Assembly: GCF_036711975.1 (NCBI RefSeq)
Contig: NW_027248939.1
Coordinates: 1 to 64,000 of the forward strand
Source of the DNA: Onthophagus taurus
Taxonomy: Eukaryota > Arthropoda > Insecta > Coleoptera > Scarabaeidae
Direction: 5' to 3'
DNA: 64,000 bases
Notes under the pieces: generated by a model
What the model saw: the letters and a program-made list of their open reading frames with translations, nothing else
Told to the model about the DNA's origin: nothing
Databases searched by the model: none
Shown: piece by piece, positions 1-11,500 of the stretch
How the letters are laid out: every line of letters starts with the position of its first letter
How positions within the stretch are numbered: the stretch's first letter is position 1
Translations under genes and position numbers: made by a program

Positions 1-23
1 AAATTATGTAAATAAACTGTAGC

Positions 24-1310
24 CTATACCACTTTCTTGGCCGGAAATTGGCTTGGAAATTTTGACGATATAATCCCGAAAGCAATTTCAACTACTCGAC
101 GAGCTCTAGATAAGCGATAGTTGAATATTCTTTCTTTGGAACCTTTTCCATGGCTTCCTGAGTAAGGTGTCATTATATATTTATTCAACGCAAAAGCCTG
201 ATCTCCTAATATTACATATGGAATTTTTGTGGCGTTCTCTTCATCTATGATTTCGGTTTTCAAGTTTTCTGTATAATGTTGAATTTTTGAAAAACCCTAA
301 ATCTGAGTTCCGGCCTTAGGATCCTACGATGACGTATATAAAGTTGTAATTTGAGTCCACTAATGCAAGAAGAACAATACTAAAAAACATCTTGTAATTG
401 TAATATTCTGCGCCACTTCGAAAAAGTGCTTTTATCTCAAATAGTTTAGCAACTGCCAGCCACTCATTTTCTGATTGTGGAATCTGGAAAATGCAATATT
501 TATTATGGTTATCAGATGAACAATTTATAAACGTTGTTTACTATTTGTTATAGGATTCTTGTTCTTTCTTTGACACAAACAATGATGCAATTACAATTGA
601 AATGGTAAATACTAACTCAAATACCGATAACGACTACGAAACTGATATATCTTCAAGAGTACTTAACAAAAATTTAAAAATAAAGCAGCAAAACGTTCTT
701 ATGACAATTCTGTTACTGATGTTGAAGGCCAAATGCTTCAAGATGCACTTGAGTTAATTCGCAAATAGAGCGACAGCAGTAACGATCCATATATTGCATT
801 TGGAATGCATGTCGCTGCTGAGCTCAGAAAATACAATACCAGAACATTGATAAAAGTTAAACATTCTATAAATAATATTATATTTGAGGCCCTTCATATG
901 ACGGATATTTCGAACATATAAAATGTTTATAAATGTTTATAGATATTTATAAAATGATAATAAAAATAATGTAATAAAATATTTTTTTCTTACCTTTACC
1001 ATATCCTGAAGAGCTTCCGTTATAGCGCTACACACTTCGGGTATTATTGTTGATATGGTTTGCTTGGATACACAGAATATATATTGCAAACTAGAATATG
1101 AGTCTCCGGTTGAAAAATATCGCAAAGTAATCGCCAACCTCTCTTTTGTCGTTATTGCTTTACGCCAATGCGTATCCTGTTTTGTAATAAACGGTTCAAC
1201 CAGGGTATAGGTCAAACTTCTCTACGGACATTCTTAAAAATTGCGGTGTTCGGTAATGAATTTCGTAATTTAATGATTCAAAATTCTGTAATCTTCGCTG
1301 ATAAAGGAGT
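24..1310 (-). pseudogene. PIF/Harbinger (HARBI1-like) transposase remnant
   Basis: This is a decayed Harbinger DDE transposase, the nuclease that cuts and pastes its element. Reading on the minus strand, the N-terminal part (1310-937) has the motif TKQDTHWRKAI followed by ERLAITLRYF. A frameshift near 1213 separates it from FLRMSVEKFD just upstream. The middle part (about 490-264) reads YYNYKMFFSIVLLALVDSNY, then hits an in-frame stop before GRNSD. The last part (263-24) has PYVILGDQAF and ends with RRVVEIAFGII, which holds the glutamate of the catalytic triad. The segment that normally carries the first catalytic aspartate (GAMDGKH in the family) is missing, because FEIKALF runs straight into the SGxxYYNYK region. 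The element is therefore dead. The family call is secure; the outer ends are not defined. Confidence 0.9.
550..905 (+). pseudogene. Harbinger accessory protein (MADF/BESS-like) remnant
   Basis: The opposite strand from the transposase carries a second, short coding remnant. An acidic Asn/Asp-rich stretch (about residues 1-40) is followed, after a frameshift, by RSYDNSVTDVEGQMLQDALE, then an in-frame TAG, then PYIAFGMHVAAELRKYN and a helical tail. This tail resembles the BESS-type C-terminus of the MADF/Myb-like DNA-binding protein encoded beside Harbinger transposases, which helps the transposase reach DNA. Its placement between the two transposase parts and its opposite polarity fit a two-gene Harbinger element. 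The N-terminal MADF domain itself is not visible. The role is inferred from family resemblance and context. Confidence 0.6.
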
Positions 1311-1550
1311 TTCATCCACAATTTCCTTTTAAAACATTTCTTTTTATTCCTTCTTTTCAATTTTCAAATAATAAGCAGAGCTACGGCACACGCAACTGAA
1401 TTCATTTTGTTTTGACACAACCTAAAGTGACACAACCTCATCAGGTATTCCGGTGTGGAGAATTCTCGTCGAGGAACAAGGAGGATCTCATCCCATCGCA
1501 CCGACTTAAAAGCTTTTCTAATATCCAGCGTGATCAGAGCCACAATGGAT

Positions 1551-1914
1551 CTATAGTCGAGCCGTCGAATTTGTGCAGTGATAAATCACCGTGACAGGTA
1601 GGTACATTTCTCACATCGAAGGTCGCCCTGTCCGGATTCGTCAAAGTAAGTGACCACACCCCTCCTGGGGGTAGCGCACTGAGCGCGTTACTGGGGACAA
1701 AAAAATAATAAAAGCCGCCGACGCACTGTGAACGGTATTCATAACTTCTTATCTGACTGTAAAGGAAGGTTTATTCTCGTATAGTGTAGCTGCGCCTTAT
1801 AGACCCTGGCGGGAGTAGGCGGTTACATAACGAAGGAACCGACTACCCCTTTTTTTGTAAGTACCTGTCACGGTGATTTACCACTGCACAAATTCGACGG
1901 CTCGACTATAGAAA
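1551..1914. mobile_element. Short element with about 50-bp terminal inverted repeats inside the R1 LINE
   Basis: Positions 1551-1600 and 1864-1914 are near-perfect inverted copies: TATAGTCGAGCCGTCG at the left and its complement at the right, with one mismatch near the middle. They flank about 265 bp that is GC-richer than the surroundings and has no coding sense. The LINE reading frame lies on both outer sides and not in the arms, so this is an insertion into the LINE. The outermost bases are CTATAG on both sides, so a TA or CTATAG target duplication cannot be told apart. The superfamily is unknown. Confidence 0.65.
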
Positions 1915-2557
1915 AATGATTCTCTGGAAATTATCAATAATATTGTAGATGGCGTCGACAGTTGAGCGACTATCGTGGAAACCATATTGTTTCTTGGCCA
2001 ATTCACCCGACCTTTCGACACTGTCCTGCAGTCGTGTACGTAGCAGCTTCTCGAACAGCTTGCCTGCGGAGTCAAGCATACAGAGGGGTCGATATGTTGC
2101 TGTATCAGGATATTTATGCTGCCACGGTCGCCATCTTTAGAACGGAGAGGATTCCATCGGGACCAGAGGCCTTCTTAAGCGACTTTGCCGCTGCTACTAG
2201 TTCCGCTTCTGTGATTAAGGTAAGATCCGTAACTTCTTCCATGATTCGGCTCTCGTTTTCGTCGTCGTCGACGATGGTTGACATTGTCTCGCTGGTAAGT
2301 ACAGCTGGGGAAGAGATCTTCCCCAGTTTTTTCATGACAAACTTATACCCGAGTCCCCAAGACTCGTGGTGGATGTAGGGATGCAAACGACACATCGATT
2401 TTTCGAAAACATCGATGTATCGTCCATAAACATCGATGTTTTAATAGCGATGTTGAAGTCCATAAAACATCGATACATCGTTCATTATGAACGATATTTT
2501 ATCTTCGATGTTTGATAAAATAATCGACCATTATTTCCATGTTTGTATAAAAGAGCA

Positions 2558-2713
2558 ATGAAATATTTGCCACTGTTAGCAACTTCAGTGTCTAACGAAC
2601 AATTATTCACAGAAGTTGGCGCAACAATTAATCAGGAAAGAAATCGCTTATTAGGCACCAGGTTGTCAAAGTTAAGGTTTTTGACTTCTATACTTAAAAA
2701 TAAATTTAAATAA
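2558..2713 (+). pseudogene. hAT transposase C-terminal (dimerisation) fragment
   Basis: A 51-codon open stretch reads MKYLPLLATSVSNEQLFTEV, then continues to LLGTRLSKLRFLTSI. This is the hAT C-terminal dimerisation region, where the family pattern is PATSVPSERVFSKAG followed by a conserved RL...L.FL helix. Compare the intact version at 51179-51397 in this window. The BED zinc finger and the DDE catalytic core are absent, so the protein could not move its element. It lies 180 bp inside the left TIR in the orientation expected for a transposase end, then runs into the inner inverted composite. Confidence 0.8.
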
Positions 2714-3068
2714 CATTATCTATGCGTTTTATCATATTATAATAAATGGACCGCGTTATACATCACTTGACTAAGCGACATTTTATCGTTTTTAGAGATT
2801 TTCATGCTGTCTGGTAAGTAAAGAATACCGAGAGACCTAAAATACTATTTGTTTTAAAGGATAAAGCTAAGCGCCAATCACGTTATACGATTTCAAGTCC
2901 GATTTGCATCATACGTCTAAGAACCGACTTACCATTAGATACGACACTTAGATACACCAAGAAATTCTACAATAGAAAAAATAGATGAACCTACAATTTC
3001 GAGTCAGTGTCGTTTTCTAGATGTTAGTATAAAATTGAAAGTTTGTCTTTTATTTTATATAGAATTTA

Positions 3069-3107
3069 AGTCTAACAAGTTTCGGCCCTTAGCCATCTTC
3101 AGAGACT
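3069..3107 (-). ncRNA. Hammerhead ribozyme motif (Penelope type)
   Basis: On the minus strand the conserved core CUGAAGA and GAAAC are present. Stem I is AGUCU pairing with AGACU, and stem II is UGGCU opposite GGGCC with a short loop (imperfect). Stem III is minimal (AC opposite GU, loop UU), and the cleavage triplet is GUU. This matches the small hammerheads known from Penelope-like elements. Activity is not shown. Confidence 0.7.
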
Positions 3108-3189
3108 CCACAAATAGATTAACATCTCTCATCTTATCCATTTTACAAACGACAGCGGAAGGTAGCGCTAGTTAGCATAAGATATCACT

Positions 3190-4010
3190 GTTGCACATTT
3201 TATTGCACTAAAACTAGAACTAACACTAGACCGAATATTTCTAGTTCTAGAACTAGTGTTAGTTCTAGTTTTACACTAGCACTATCACTAGAACTAACAC
3301 AAGATCTAGAACTAGAATCATTCGGCTTTAACCGTCTTGAGAGACGTGGGACTAAATCCGAATGTGTCTAGTTCACGGTCTAGTGTTAGTAGTGTTAATT
3401 GTCACTTCATAAAAAATCCTTTAAAATGAGTCCAAACTCGACATATTTAACTTTAATATTAATGGAAATGTAATCACTTCCGGTTTGAAATGTCAACGTC
3501 AATTTTGATATATTTGTCATCTTCATTAAAAAACCTTTAAAATGACTCCAAAGATGACGCACTTATCTCAAAAAACAAAAAAGTTAGAATAAAAAACATT
3601 AAACCCTAAGTTAGCAACAATGAAGATAGCAATTTAATTTTTAAATATTAATACCAACCTTATTTTTTTTTTTTTATTATACTTTTGTTTTTGTGACAAA
3701 TATTAAGACATTTTATAAAAATTATGAATATGTCAAAATGACATTGACATTTCTAAGCGGAAATTGCTTATATCTCGATTAATATTGGAATTAAATATAA
3801 CATGTTGGACTCATTTTAAAGGATTTTTCACGACGATTACAAATATGTCAAAATTGACATTCTTAACCGGAAGTTGACCATAACTTCATTAATATTGAAA
3901 ATAAATATCTCGTGTTTGCACTCATTTCAAAGGATTTTTAATGAAGATTACAAATATGTCAAAAGTGAGGTTGACATTTTAAACCTGAAGTTAATTATCA
4001 TGTAATAGAA
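3190..4010. repeat. Internal repeats: ACTAGA-type short repeats and inverted 111-115 bp units
   Basis: 3190-3390 is built from variants of AACTAGAACTAACACTAG in both orientations. From 3403 to about 3560 there is one and a half copies of a unit in reverse orientation, and from 3721 two and a half copies in forward orientation. Forward unit starts are 3721, 3836 and 3947, giving lengths 115 and 111 bp. Shared marks are AATATGTCAAAA, CGGAAGTT and CTCATTT-AAAGGATTTTT. The copies are diverged. Confidence 0.7.
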
Positions 4011-4384
4011 GTTTTATAACTGAAGTTAATCTAGTGTTAGTCACTTTTCCGCACTTTCTTTATATTTTTAACGTATTTTTTAGGTCATTTCACATTGATT
4101 AAAAAAAGTCGCCGATTTTTAAGCCACATGATGATTCTTGAATTTTTCCCAAGTTTCTTAATATTTCTTTCGTTAAAAAAGAGCGTTCTTAAATTTTAAT
4201 CTGTAAACTTGTAACACTTCGTCCTTAGTTTCATTTTACAACTTTTTAAACTTTAATTTTGTAAATTAGTAACTTATAATCTGATTTCGACATTGATATG
4301 TGATCTTTTTTAACAAAACAAAAAGAAATATTAAGAACCTTGTTTGTAAAATGGATAAGATAAGAGATGTTAACCTATTTGTAG

Positions 4385-4423
4385 AGTCTCTGAAGATGGC
4401 CAAAGGCCGAAACTGGTTAGACT
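4385..4423 (+). ncRNA. Hammerhead ribozyme motif (Penelope type)
   Basis: The plus strand reads AGUCU, CUGAAGA, stem II GGCC-AAA-GGCC, GAAAC, a two-base loop, the GUU triplet, then AGACU. Stem I is a perfect 5 bp and stem II a perfect 4 bp. All invariant core bases are present. It is the outward-facing partner of the motif at 3069-3107. Confidence 0.78.
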
Positions 4424-4742
4424 TAAATTCTATATAAAATAAAAACCAGTTTAAAAGTACAAAATCAAACTCTAGATTATTTTCTTCAAAAATTTTTACA
4501 CAAATCGTCATCATTTTGTCTCTAGATTTAGTGATTAAATTTATGATAATAAAGTTATTATTATTATTATTTGTCGCTTAGTCAAGTGATGCAGAACGCG
4601 GTCCAAATATTTATGATTATTATGATAATTCTTATAATAAAAATTCAGCCACTGCTTTGCGACATCGATGTTTCACTTTTGGAAAACTTCGATGTTCTAA
4701 TATCGATGTTCTTATGAGCGGTGTTGCATCCCTAGGTGGATG

Positions 4743-5575
4743 TCGTCCCATAGTTCTTCCCATTTCTGACACTTACTCTTCGTTATAGCTCGTTTTAGTG
4801 CTTTTTAGCCGCTTTCAATTCGAAAGATTCGTTTTGGGCGTTAAGGTGGTCTCGTTGTCTAACCCTCGTCAATTTTCTCCTGTATAGGGTGCAGCTTTTT
4901 CTTTACTCAGCTATCTTAGGCGTCCACCAGTATACTGATTTTCTGCTATCTGCAGTGCTTCAACCCTGCCGTTTACTATGGCGTCACTTTTTCTTTTATC
5001 TTGGCGATGTTCCAACGGGTAATAAATCTTTTAGGCCTGGATAAATGTGTATGCTGTTCAGCTATTTGGAATCTTATATACTGATGGTCACTTCCTGTAT
5101 AGCCTTAGAGTCAAGAATACATCCCGCCATGCTTTCGGATGCCATACATATAGTACAGACTATGAATTTCACAGATTATTAATTAACACGAAGTGCTTCA
5201 TTTACCCCTTACCATCAAGATCTATGAAGTTATATGTAACTACAAAAAACGTCACTTTTTAAAGAAATGACGTAGAAAATTTGTGTGACAAATTCTTTTC
5301 AAAAGAAAATTTAGAAAATTAAATTAATTATATCGCAAATATAATAATAAAGTGGACAAAGATATTGTTGAGTTTAATAACGAAAATCTATTACTTTAAT
5401 CCTTTGTGTATTAATCAAACCTCTTCAAATGTATCTAAAGGTCACATCCATAATTACCAAGCGGAAACAACGGTAAAAATCGATTTTTATAATTGAACAT
5501 TTCATCAGGTTTATTGAAAGCCGTTACATAAACTATTCCATTCGACCCCATAATTACCGACGAGTAGCATTCAAT
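4743..5575. other. LINE 5' remnant, then no recognisable gene
   Basis: Up to about 4995 this is the minus-strand LINE. From 5000 to 5575, upstream of the Or1 start codon, I see no gene, RNA or element ends. It is AT-rich and would hold any Or1 promoter, but no clear TATA box or initiator stands out. Confidence 0.5.
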
Positions 5576-8500
5576 ATGAAGAAAACACGAAGTTTTTATC
5601 TTTTGGAACAAAGTTTTCGTAAACATAAGTGTTGGCCCACCTCAGAGAATTTCCTTCGTAACTTTCTCAGCGCAATAACTTTGATTGCTGTGAATGCAGT
5701 GTGGGTTATTTACCCATTAATATTAGAAATTATAAGTAAGTGTTATGTAAGGGACCGAAGAGAAATATTATCATCGTTATTATTTCAGATTACAAGACGA
5801 AATTGGAAAAATGTTTATTTCATAGTCAGTTTAGTCTAATGGGAGTATTATTTATTGTTTGTGTCATCAAAGTATTGCGTCGTCGACACATTTTATTCGA
5901 AATAATTAATGTGTTGAGCGACCATATTGAATTAGGTACTCCAGAAAAAATTAAATTAGTTGAGACAAAAACGAAAACGTTATTGAAAATGATCCGTTAT
6001 GGAGGATATTTTGTAGTATTATTTATGACACTGTTTATTATGATTGATGGAGACTGTGCTAAATTTAAAAGTGTTGAAAATTGTTTGATAATCCAGTACT
6101 ATTTTCCTTTTGATTTAAAACATTGGGAAATAACATTAATGATGATGTTTCAAATGTACACGATACGATTTGTACTAAATGTTTTATTATTTATGTATGT
6201 ATTGTATTGGTATTCAGTGGAAAGATTACTCTTGCGTATAGAAAATATTAAGAAAATGATCGGAAATATACGTTTGACGCGAAATACGAAAAGAAATTTA
6301 AAAATGTTGCGCCCTGTAGTTATATATCATCAAGATTTATACAGGTACGTATTAATCTCCGAGAAATCTATTTGGTAGTCTTTATAATATAACATATCAT
6401 ATACAGTGTCCATCGAAAAGTCAGCAACATCCTGTTGTTTTTAGTTACATTGTACCCACGTTTCTGAAATTTTGTTTATATGGGATGTTCATCCCGATCT
6501 TAGATATTAAGGCTCTGTGGGATGCTAGCCCATATGTCAACAGCCTGTTTCAGAATAAGACCCTTATTTTTTTAGCCACACGATGGGTACTACTTTCAAA
6601 ATATTTGGCAGTAATATATTTTAGGACATTTTCTACACGATGGTGACATCTCCCGGCTTAAAAACCCACACAAACAGCTGGGAGACTCCAAAATATTAAT
6701 TTTATTTAGATAGACGCGGTAACATCCATGGCCGGACTTAAGCCAGACAACAGTTGATCCCGATCTTTAAAATACATTTAACTTGATCGCTACTTTTAGT
6801 CCATCGGAAGTAGGCCAAAAAATCGTTATTTTAAATGAAATGCTATGGTATTTTATATATGGACCATGTTTATCAAAAGGGAACTCAAAGTATAAAAATG
6901 GCAGGAAATCTATCTAATTTCTATAAGCAAAAGGCTGTCTTTTTGGATTTTTCTGAAACAATACTTTATGGAAGTCGCCATTTTCATTATGAGTGTATTT
7001 TAAGAAAATTGAAAATGGTTTGTCTTTTTCTAATTTTACTACTCTGGTTTTTAACCACCTAATCTTGCTTTTGTTTATGTCTACTTTTCGGTTAGTAATT
7101 TCTTTTTCTAAGTTTTCTACAGAGAAAAAATGTTCCGTGCTTATCTCTGTTATAATCAGTAGGTTTTTCGACAGCAATGATTATATTGATGTAATCTTGC
7201 GTCGTATAAATTCTTTGGTTTAATTTAATTGCCTCTCTCTGGGTTTTAACTCTTGAATCATTTGATAGGTAGCTGTGGCCAGATATTAAGTATTTAAAAT
7301 TAATGTTTTTAACGTTTCTGTTTTGGATCTGACCACATTATTAGAGTTTCTGTATTCCGCTCCAAAAAAAGTTCTATAAATCTTTTTAGACATGACCCCA
7401 CCTCTTGTGCTCCCCTTCTGGCCTCTCCTTCGTTCCATGTAAAACAGTACCCTTTATTGTCAGAGTGTATGTTCTCATTATAGAGTAAATGTTGGCGCTT
7501 ATAGAAGACAAGATTAGTAGGAATATTCGGCAACGGCAAGGTTTTTTTCATGTCATATTATTTTTCATTGCATGCTAGTTTTAGTTCCTCGTTGTCCTGT
7601 TCCAATACAGCATTTTGTATTTTGATATTGTATGAATCGCATAAACTGCATGGTTTTATAGCTGTGATATCATAGTTCAAATACTTAGTCTCAGTTTGCG
7701 ATTTGTATGTGGGAAACTGCTTTATGTGAGTTATAATGGAAGTAACCACTTCTTCAGGTAGTTTATTTTTTCCACCTTGCATCTGGCATTTTTTATTTCT
7801 CCAGTTCTAAATTTGCACAGAGCAGTATTTCTTCTTTTAGAACTTACTCTAAGTGTATTTATAAAAAAATCTTTACATTTTGGAACAGTGTCCAAACAAT
7901 AGCACCGCGTAAATAACCTTTTTTCAGATATCTTATTTCGTTTACGTTTAATATGGGTTCCTGAACTTTTGCAGCAATAAAAGCTATTTACGCATCATAG
8001 TTAGCTAACTTGTAAAAGTTTTCGAAGATGTGCTATGTGTTAACTTCACTAATTAAGTTGATACAATTGCGAGTACAGCTACATCGATAATCACCTAAGA
8101 ATTTTTTTGCCGCCGCAATTTTTCGACGCGAAATCGGAAGAAAATCAAAAAGTTATTGAATTATATTTTATGATCATACTAGCTAGACACAACATAATTA
8201 AATTAAACAAACAATAGACAAATGAAAAAGTATTAGAAACACCTAGTTATCATAAAAAGGACTTTATAATTAATTTGGCAAACCCCAAAATTTCTCTTCA
8301 AATTCTATTTCTTCTACAAATAGGTCACAAGGTGTCCATACAATTAAATGACACAATTTTGCCCTCGTTATCGAAAGTTGACCTTGGACTTGGTAGTAAT
8401 AATTGTGATTTCTACTCAAATGTATGTTACCTCCGACATATTTAAAATACACTGTTGGAAATAATTCACGAGCACACCTGTATAATCTGAACGCGTTTGT

Positions 8501-11500
8501 CTAGCGCAATAAAATTTGGTATGGAAGTAGTACTAAAGTAGTGTAACTTACTCTTACATGGAGAGCGGCACAACTCTGCTGGGATGAGAAACATCAATAG
8601 CGAGAGTATACCCCGTGAGCTTCGCGTACCATCTCTACACGACGTGGCATGGAGTCTATAAGTCGCTGTATTGTAGCAAGACGGATGGCCAACCGTGCCA
8701 CCTCAACTCGCCTCCACAGCTCCTCAACGTTAGCCGAGGAAGCCGGATAACGTAGAAGTCTCCGACCAGTCATTTCCCAAACATGTTGGATCGGATTCAG
8801 ATGCGGAAACCGAGCTAGCCATGGAAGCATTCGTATATGGTGCTCTTCCGCAAAGGTCTGTACAACACGCCCGATGTGCTGTCGTACGTTGTCGTGCATG
8901 TATAGCAGACCTGGGCGCTGCCGAACGTAGGGAAGCACAACGGACCGTAGCACCTCATCTACGTATCGTTGACCCGTCATGGTCTGCTATACACGCAGCA
9001 GACGTGTACGTCCACCATGTGTAATAGCACCCTAAACCATAATGCTCGGTTGTCGGTGGATAGGGCATTCTTGCACGCACTGCTCGAGTAGACGATCACC
9101 ACGTGTTTCGCACGACGCACGCGCAGTCCACTATCTACCAAACGCCGCCGTACAGTTCGCGTAGTGAGTGCGCCTTCCCCTGCCGGTGTCCAAACAGCTC
9201 CAAGTTGCCTTGAGGAGGACTCACACGACGCTAAAGCGCTGAGCACAAGAGCGCGATCCTCGTGTGCTGGGGTCACGCAGGGCCCTCCCGGCCGCGGCTG
9301 AAGGTACCTATGTCCTACCTCAGACCATTCTCGTCATGCCCGTTGCACTGCCGATAACGACCGGTCGAGACAACGTGCAATTTCACGGAACGATACACCC
9401 TCAATGTGCATACCCTCAAACATTCCTCGCTCAAACTCGCTTAAATAACGCGATCGCCCAACCATTGCGCACAGAGTACGATAACAATGTGGTTCCTCAC
9501 ACCACACTAAAAACGATCGGTATTTTCCATCCACTTCGGTCTCCATAGCGACGGAATGTTCCACTTGGAAGAGCGGCTCAGTCAACAATGCCGCGACGGA
9601 ACAACTCGAAACTCGATGAATAAACTCGTCTACAGTAAACCTTTGTGCTCCGCAAATATCATGAATTTATCTTCACGCGTTCAGATTATATAGGGTGTGC
9701 TCGTGAATTATGTCCAACAGTGTACTTAATTTTGTTCTGTTGTACTGCGGTTTGTGGTGTCAATTTGCTTGCTGTGTAACGATATATTACCTCAATTATT
9801 TCTTTACTATTTATTATGCCATCTGGTGATGCACCTAAATACGGATGATCCTGGTAAATAAAAATACCACAGCTTCCTACTTTTATTTGTAAATTTGTTG
9901 AAATTTGTTGATTTACACATTTTACAAACACGTCCAAAATTTGAAGCAGTTAATAACTTCTTTTGAATTTGAATCCAAAATTCATTTCTATACTGCTCTC
10001 TAATTTGCTTTTCAATTTCAGTTATTTCTGCTGTTGTTCTAACAACTGACTGTAAAAATTTTTTCTTTTCTTCTTCTTCAGTGCGCTCTATCAGTTCCTT
10101 TTCATCTTCAGTAAAACCATAATCTTTGTCGGCGGTTAGCATTTTCACCGATTTTTTGTTATGGGATACTGACAATGTCTTGTCGATTTTCTTATGAGCA
10201 TTCGTTCAACATATTTAGTGGTATGTTATCCCCTACTATTATTAATTATTTTGTAATAATTTGCACCAACATTATTGGCTACTGCGGCAGCATTACACCA
10301 AACCTCGTATGAACTGTTCAATGCAAAATTGATACGTTTCCCTCCCACAAACTTGGAGAGTACAGAATTGTATGTTTCCGCAGTATTATCATTTAGTACA
10401 AGGCTGCTGGCATGTTGAATAAGCCTATTGCCAGCCACTTCTATGTCGTTGAATATTCCACACTCCTTCATTTTGTTTACATACAAAATTCATTTTTCTT
10501 CAAACTGTGACAAAAATAAGAAGCGCACCTATCATGTTGTCCAATGAGTGAAGCTATTTGATCTTGTAGGGAGAGATCCTGTTTTCTATGATAATCGCTG
10601 ACTTAATACCTACACTGAGTCTTTCAATATTTGTTTGATATGTTGCGTATGTCTGGGCTAGCCACCTTGTTTTTGGAATGTTATTCTTTTATTAGCTTTT
10701 ATTAGCAATTTTGTTCAATAATTCCTTAGCAAATGGTTAGTGCATTCAACTTTTTTTATAACGACATTCGCAACGTAATTTTTTAAAGAATATTTTAATT
10801 CTGGTTTTGAAAGCCGTTTCGGTTAGATATGGTTGATGTAGTGGAAGGTGTTGAGAGTGTCTCTGAAGTAGGAGGCGATAAAACTCATGTTGGGTACTGG
10901 CAGAACTCTCACAAACTTTACTTCTTTTACAAACTTCGAAGAGGCACCAGTTGGCGACATCTAGGTGTATATTTTGGGCTACTAGTATCTGAAGTGTCTG
11001 TTCCCTGGCGTTCACATCCACACTTGAGACGGTAGGAAGATCAACTTCCCTGACAACTCTTAGTACTACGCCCTCTAGGGGCGGTATCAGCGGTACTGCA
11101 GCTTTCAACCACGTTACAGAGTGGTCATCATTGCAGGCGACCTTTAAGATCTGACCTGCATAGACCATAGATCTAAACGTTGGTATCGGCGTTTGTTGTT
11201 GTTTAGGGTCGAGCTGAGTAATTACTTCAACCAAAGCGTTCGTCAGCTCGTATTTAACATGTCCGGCCTCAGTCTCGCTGAGTTTACCCAGCTGATTTTG
11301 GCCATTAATAATGGCAACCTTAAGGTGCGACATCAGCGCGTCCTTGAAGCCTTTTTTAGGGCTCTGTTGAGCCGATTTATCCAGGGCGAATTCCTGCCTC
11401 TTCCTCTTCGATTCCCTCAATGAGGGTTCGGTAGAGGTGGCGGATCGTTACCGCTTGGGTTGCCCCCTCGCCTGTCCCTGGGTGCGGACATCTTTCCTAC

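Larger units (their letters stand above)
2749..4606. mobile_element. Inverted composite, Penelope-derived, nested in the hAT
   Basis: The outer 31 bases are inverted copies: GGACCGCGTT then CATCACTTGACTAAGCGAC at the left, with the complement at 4574-4606. AAAT lies directly outside both ends. Inside, 3045-3150 and 4335-4445 are a second inverted pair, each holding a hammerhead motif facing outwards. The right inner arm matches the terminal repeat of PLE-E (39982-40060), sharing the hairpin and the following AAACCAGTTT tract. There is no coding sequence. I read it as a non-coding, inverted Penelope derivative; the origin of the outer 31-bp repeat is unknown. Confidence 0.6.
2376..4734. mobile_element. 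hAT element (non-autonomous) with 8-bp TSD, inserted in the R1 LINE
   Basis: The element starts TAGGGATGCAAAC and ends GTTGCATCCCTA. It is flanked by the exact 8-bp duplication GGTGGATG (2368-2375 and 4735-4742). The 8-bp TSD and short TIRs are diagnostic of hAT. Subterminal DNA at both ends repeats the motif ACATCGATG, a typical hAT transposase-binding arrangement. Removing the element rejoins the minus-strand LINE frame. Only a C-terminal transposase scrap remains (2558-2713), and most of the interior is a separate inverted composite (2749-4606). Confidence 0.93.
1430..4995 (-). pseudogene. R1-type non-LTR retrotransposon (LINE), reverse-transcriptase region, split by two insertions
   Basis: Read on the minus strand, the pieces form a LINE pol fragment in the correct order. 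The first (4990-4743) reads VYWWTPKIAE, then KKALKRAITKSKCQKWEELW. The next (2367-2114) reads ESWGLGYKFVMKKLGKISSP and ends ELVAAAKSLKKASGPDGI. The next (about 2100-1915) reads SAGKLFEKLLRTRLQDSVER and KKQYGFHDSRSTVDAIYNII. The last (1550-1440) reads RSIVALITLDIRKAFKSVRW. These are the linker and first RT motifs of R1-clade LINEs. A deletion joins GPDGI to the fingers motif, and a stop replaces a codon in the WWTPKIAE arm. The catalytic FADD-type motif and the rest of RT are absent. The clade call (R1 rather than another jockey-group lineage) is from motif style and is less certain than the LINE call. Confidence 0.8.
8262..10740 (-). pseudogene. Mutator-like / YqaJ-nuclease transposon protein remnant (copy 1)
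   Basis: This is a relative of the element at 41777-46567, on the minus strand and without its 5' part. From 10740 it reads LQDQIASLIGQHDRCASYFC (end of the Mutator-like domain), then (10486-10226) KECGIFNDIEVAGNRLI and SKFVGGKRINFALNSSY. After further breaks (10175-9807) come a lysine/glutamate-rich linker and KKLLTASNFGRVCK, the start of the YqaJ exonuclease domain. GASPDGII then EVI follows, and after a Tc1 element, NHNYYYQVQGQLSI and VEEIEFEEKFW. The ASPDG and QVQGQL motifs are the YqaJ active-site neighbourhood. In copy 2 an intron lies between the codons for KR and INF; here those codons are contiguous. Frameshifts break it elsewhere. Confidence 0.82.
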
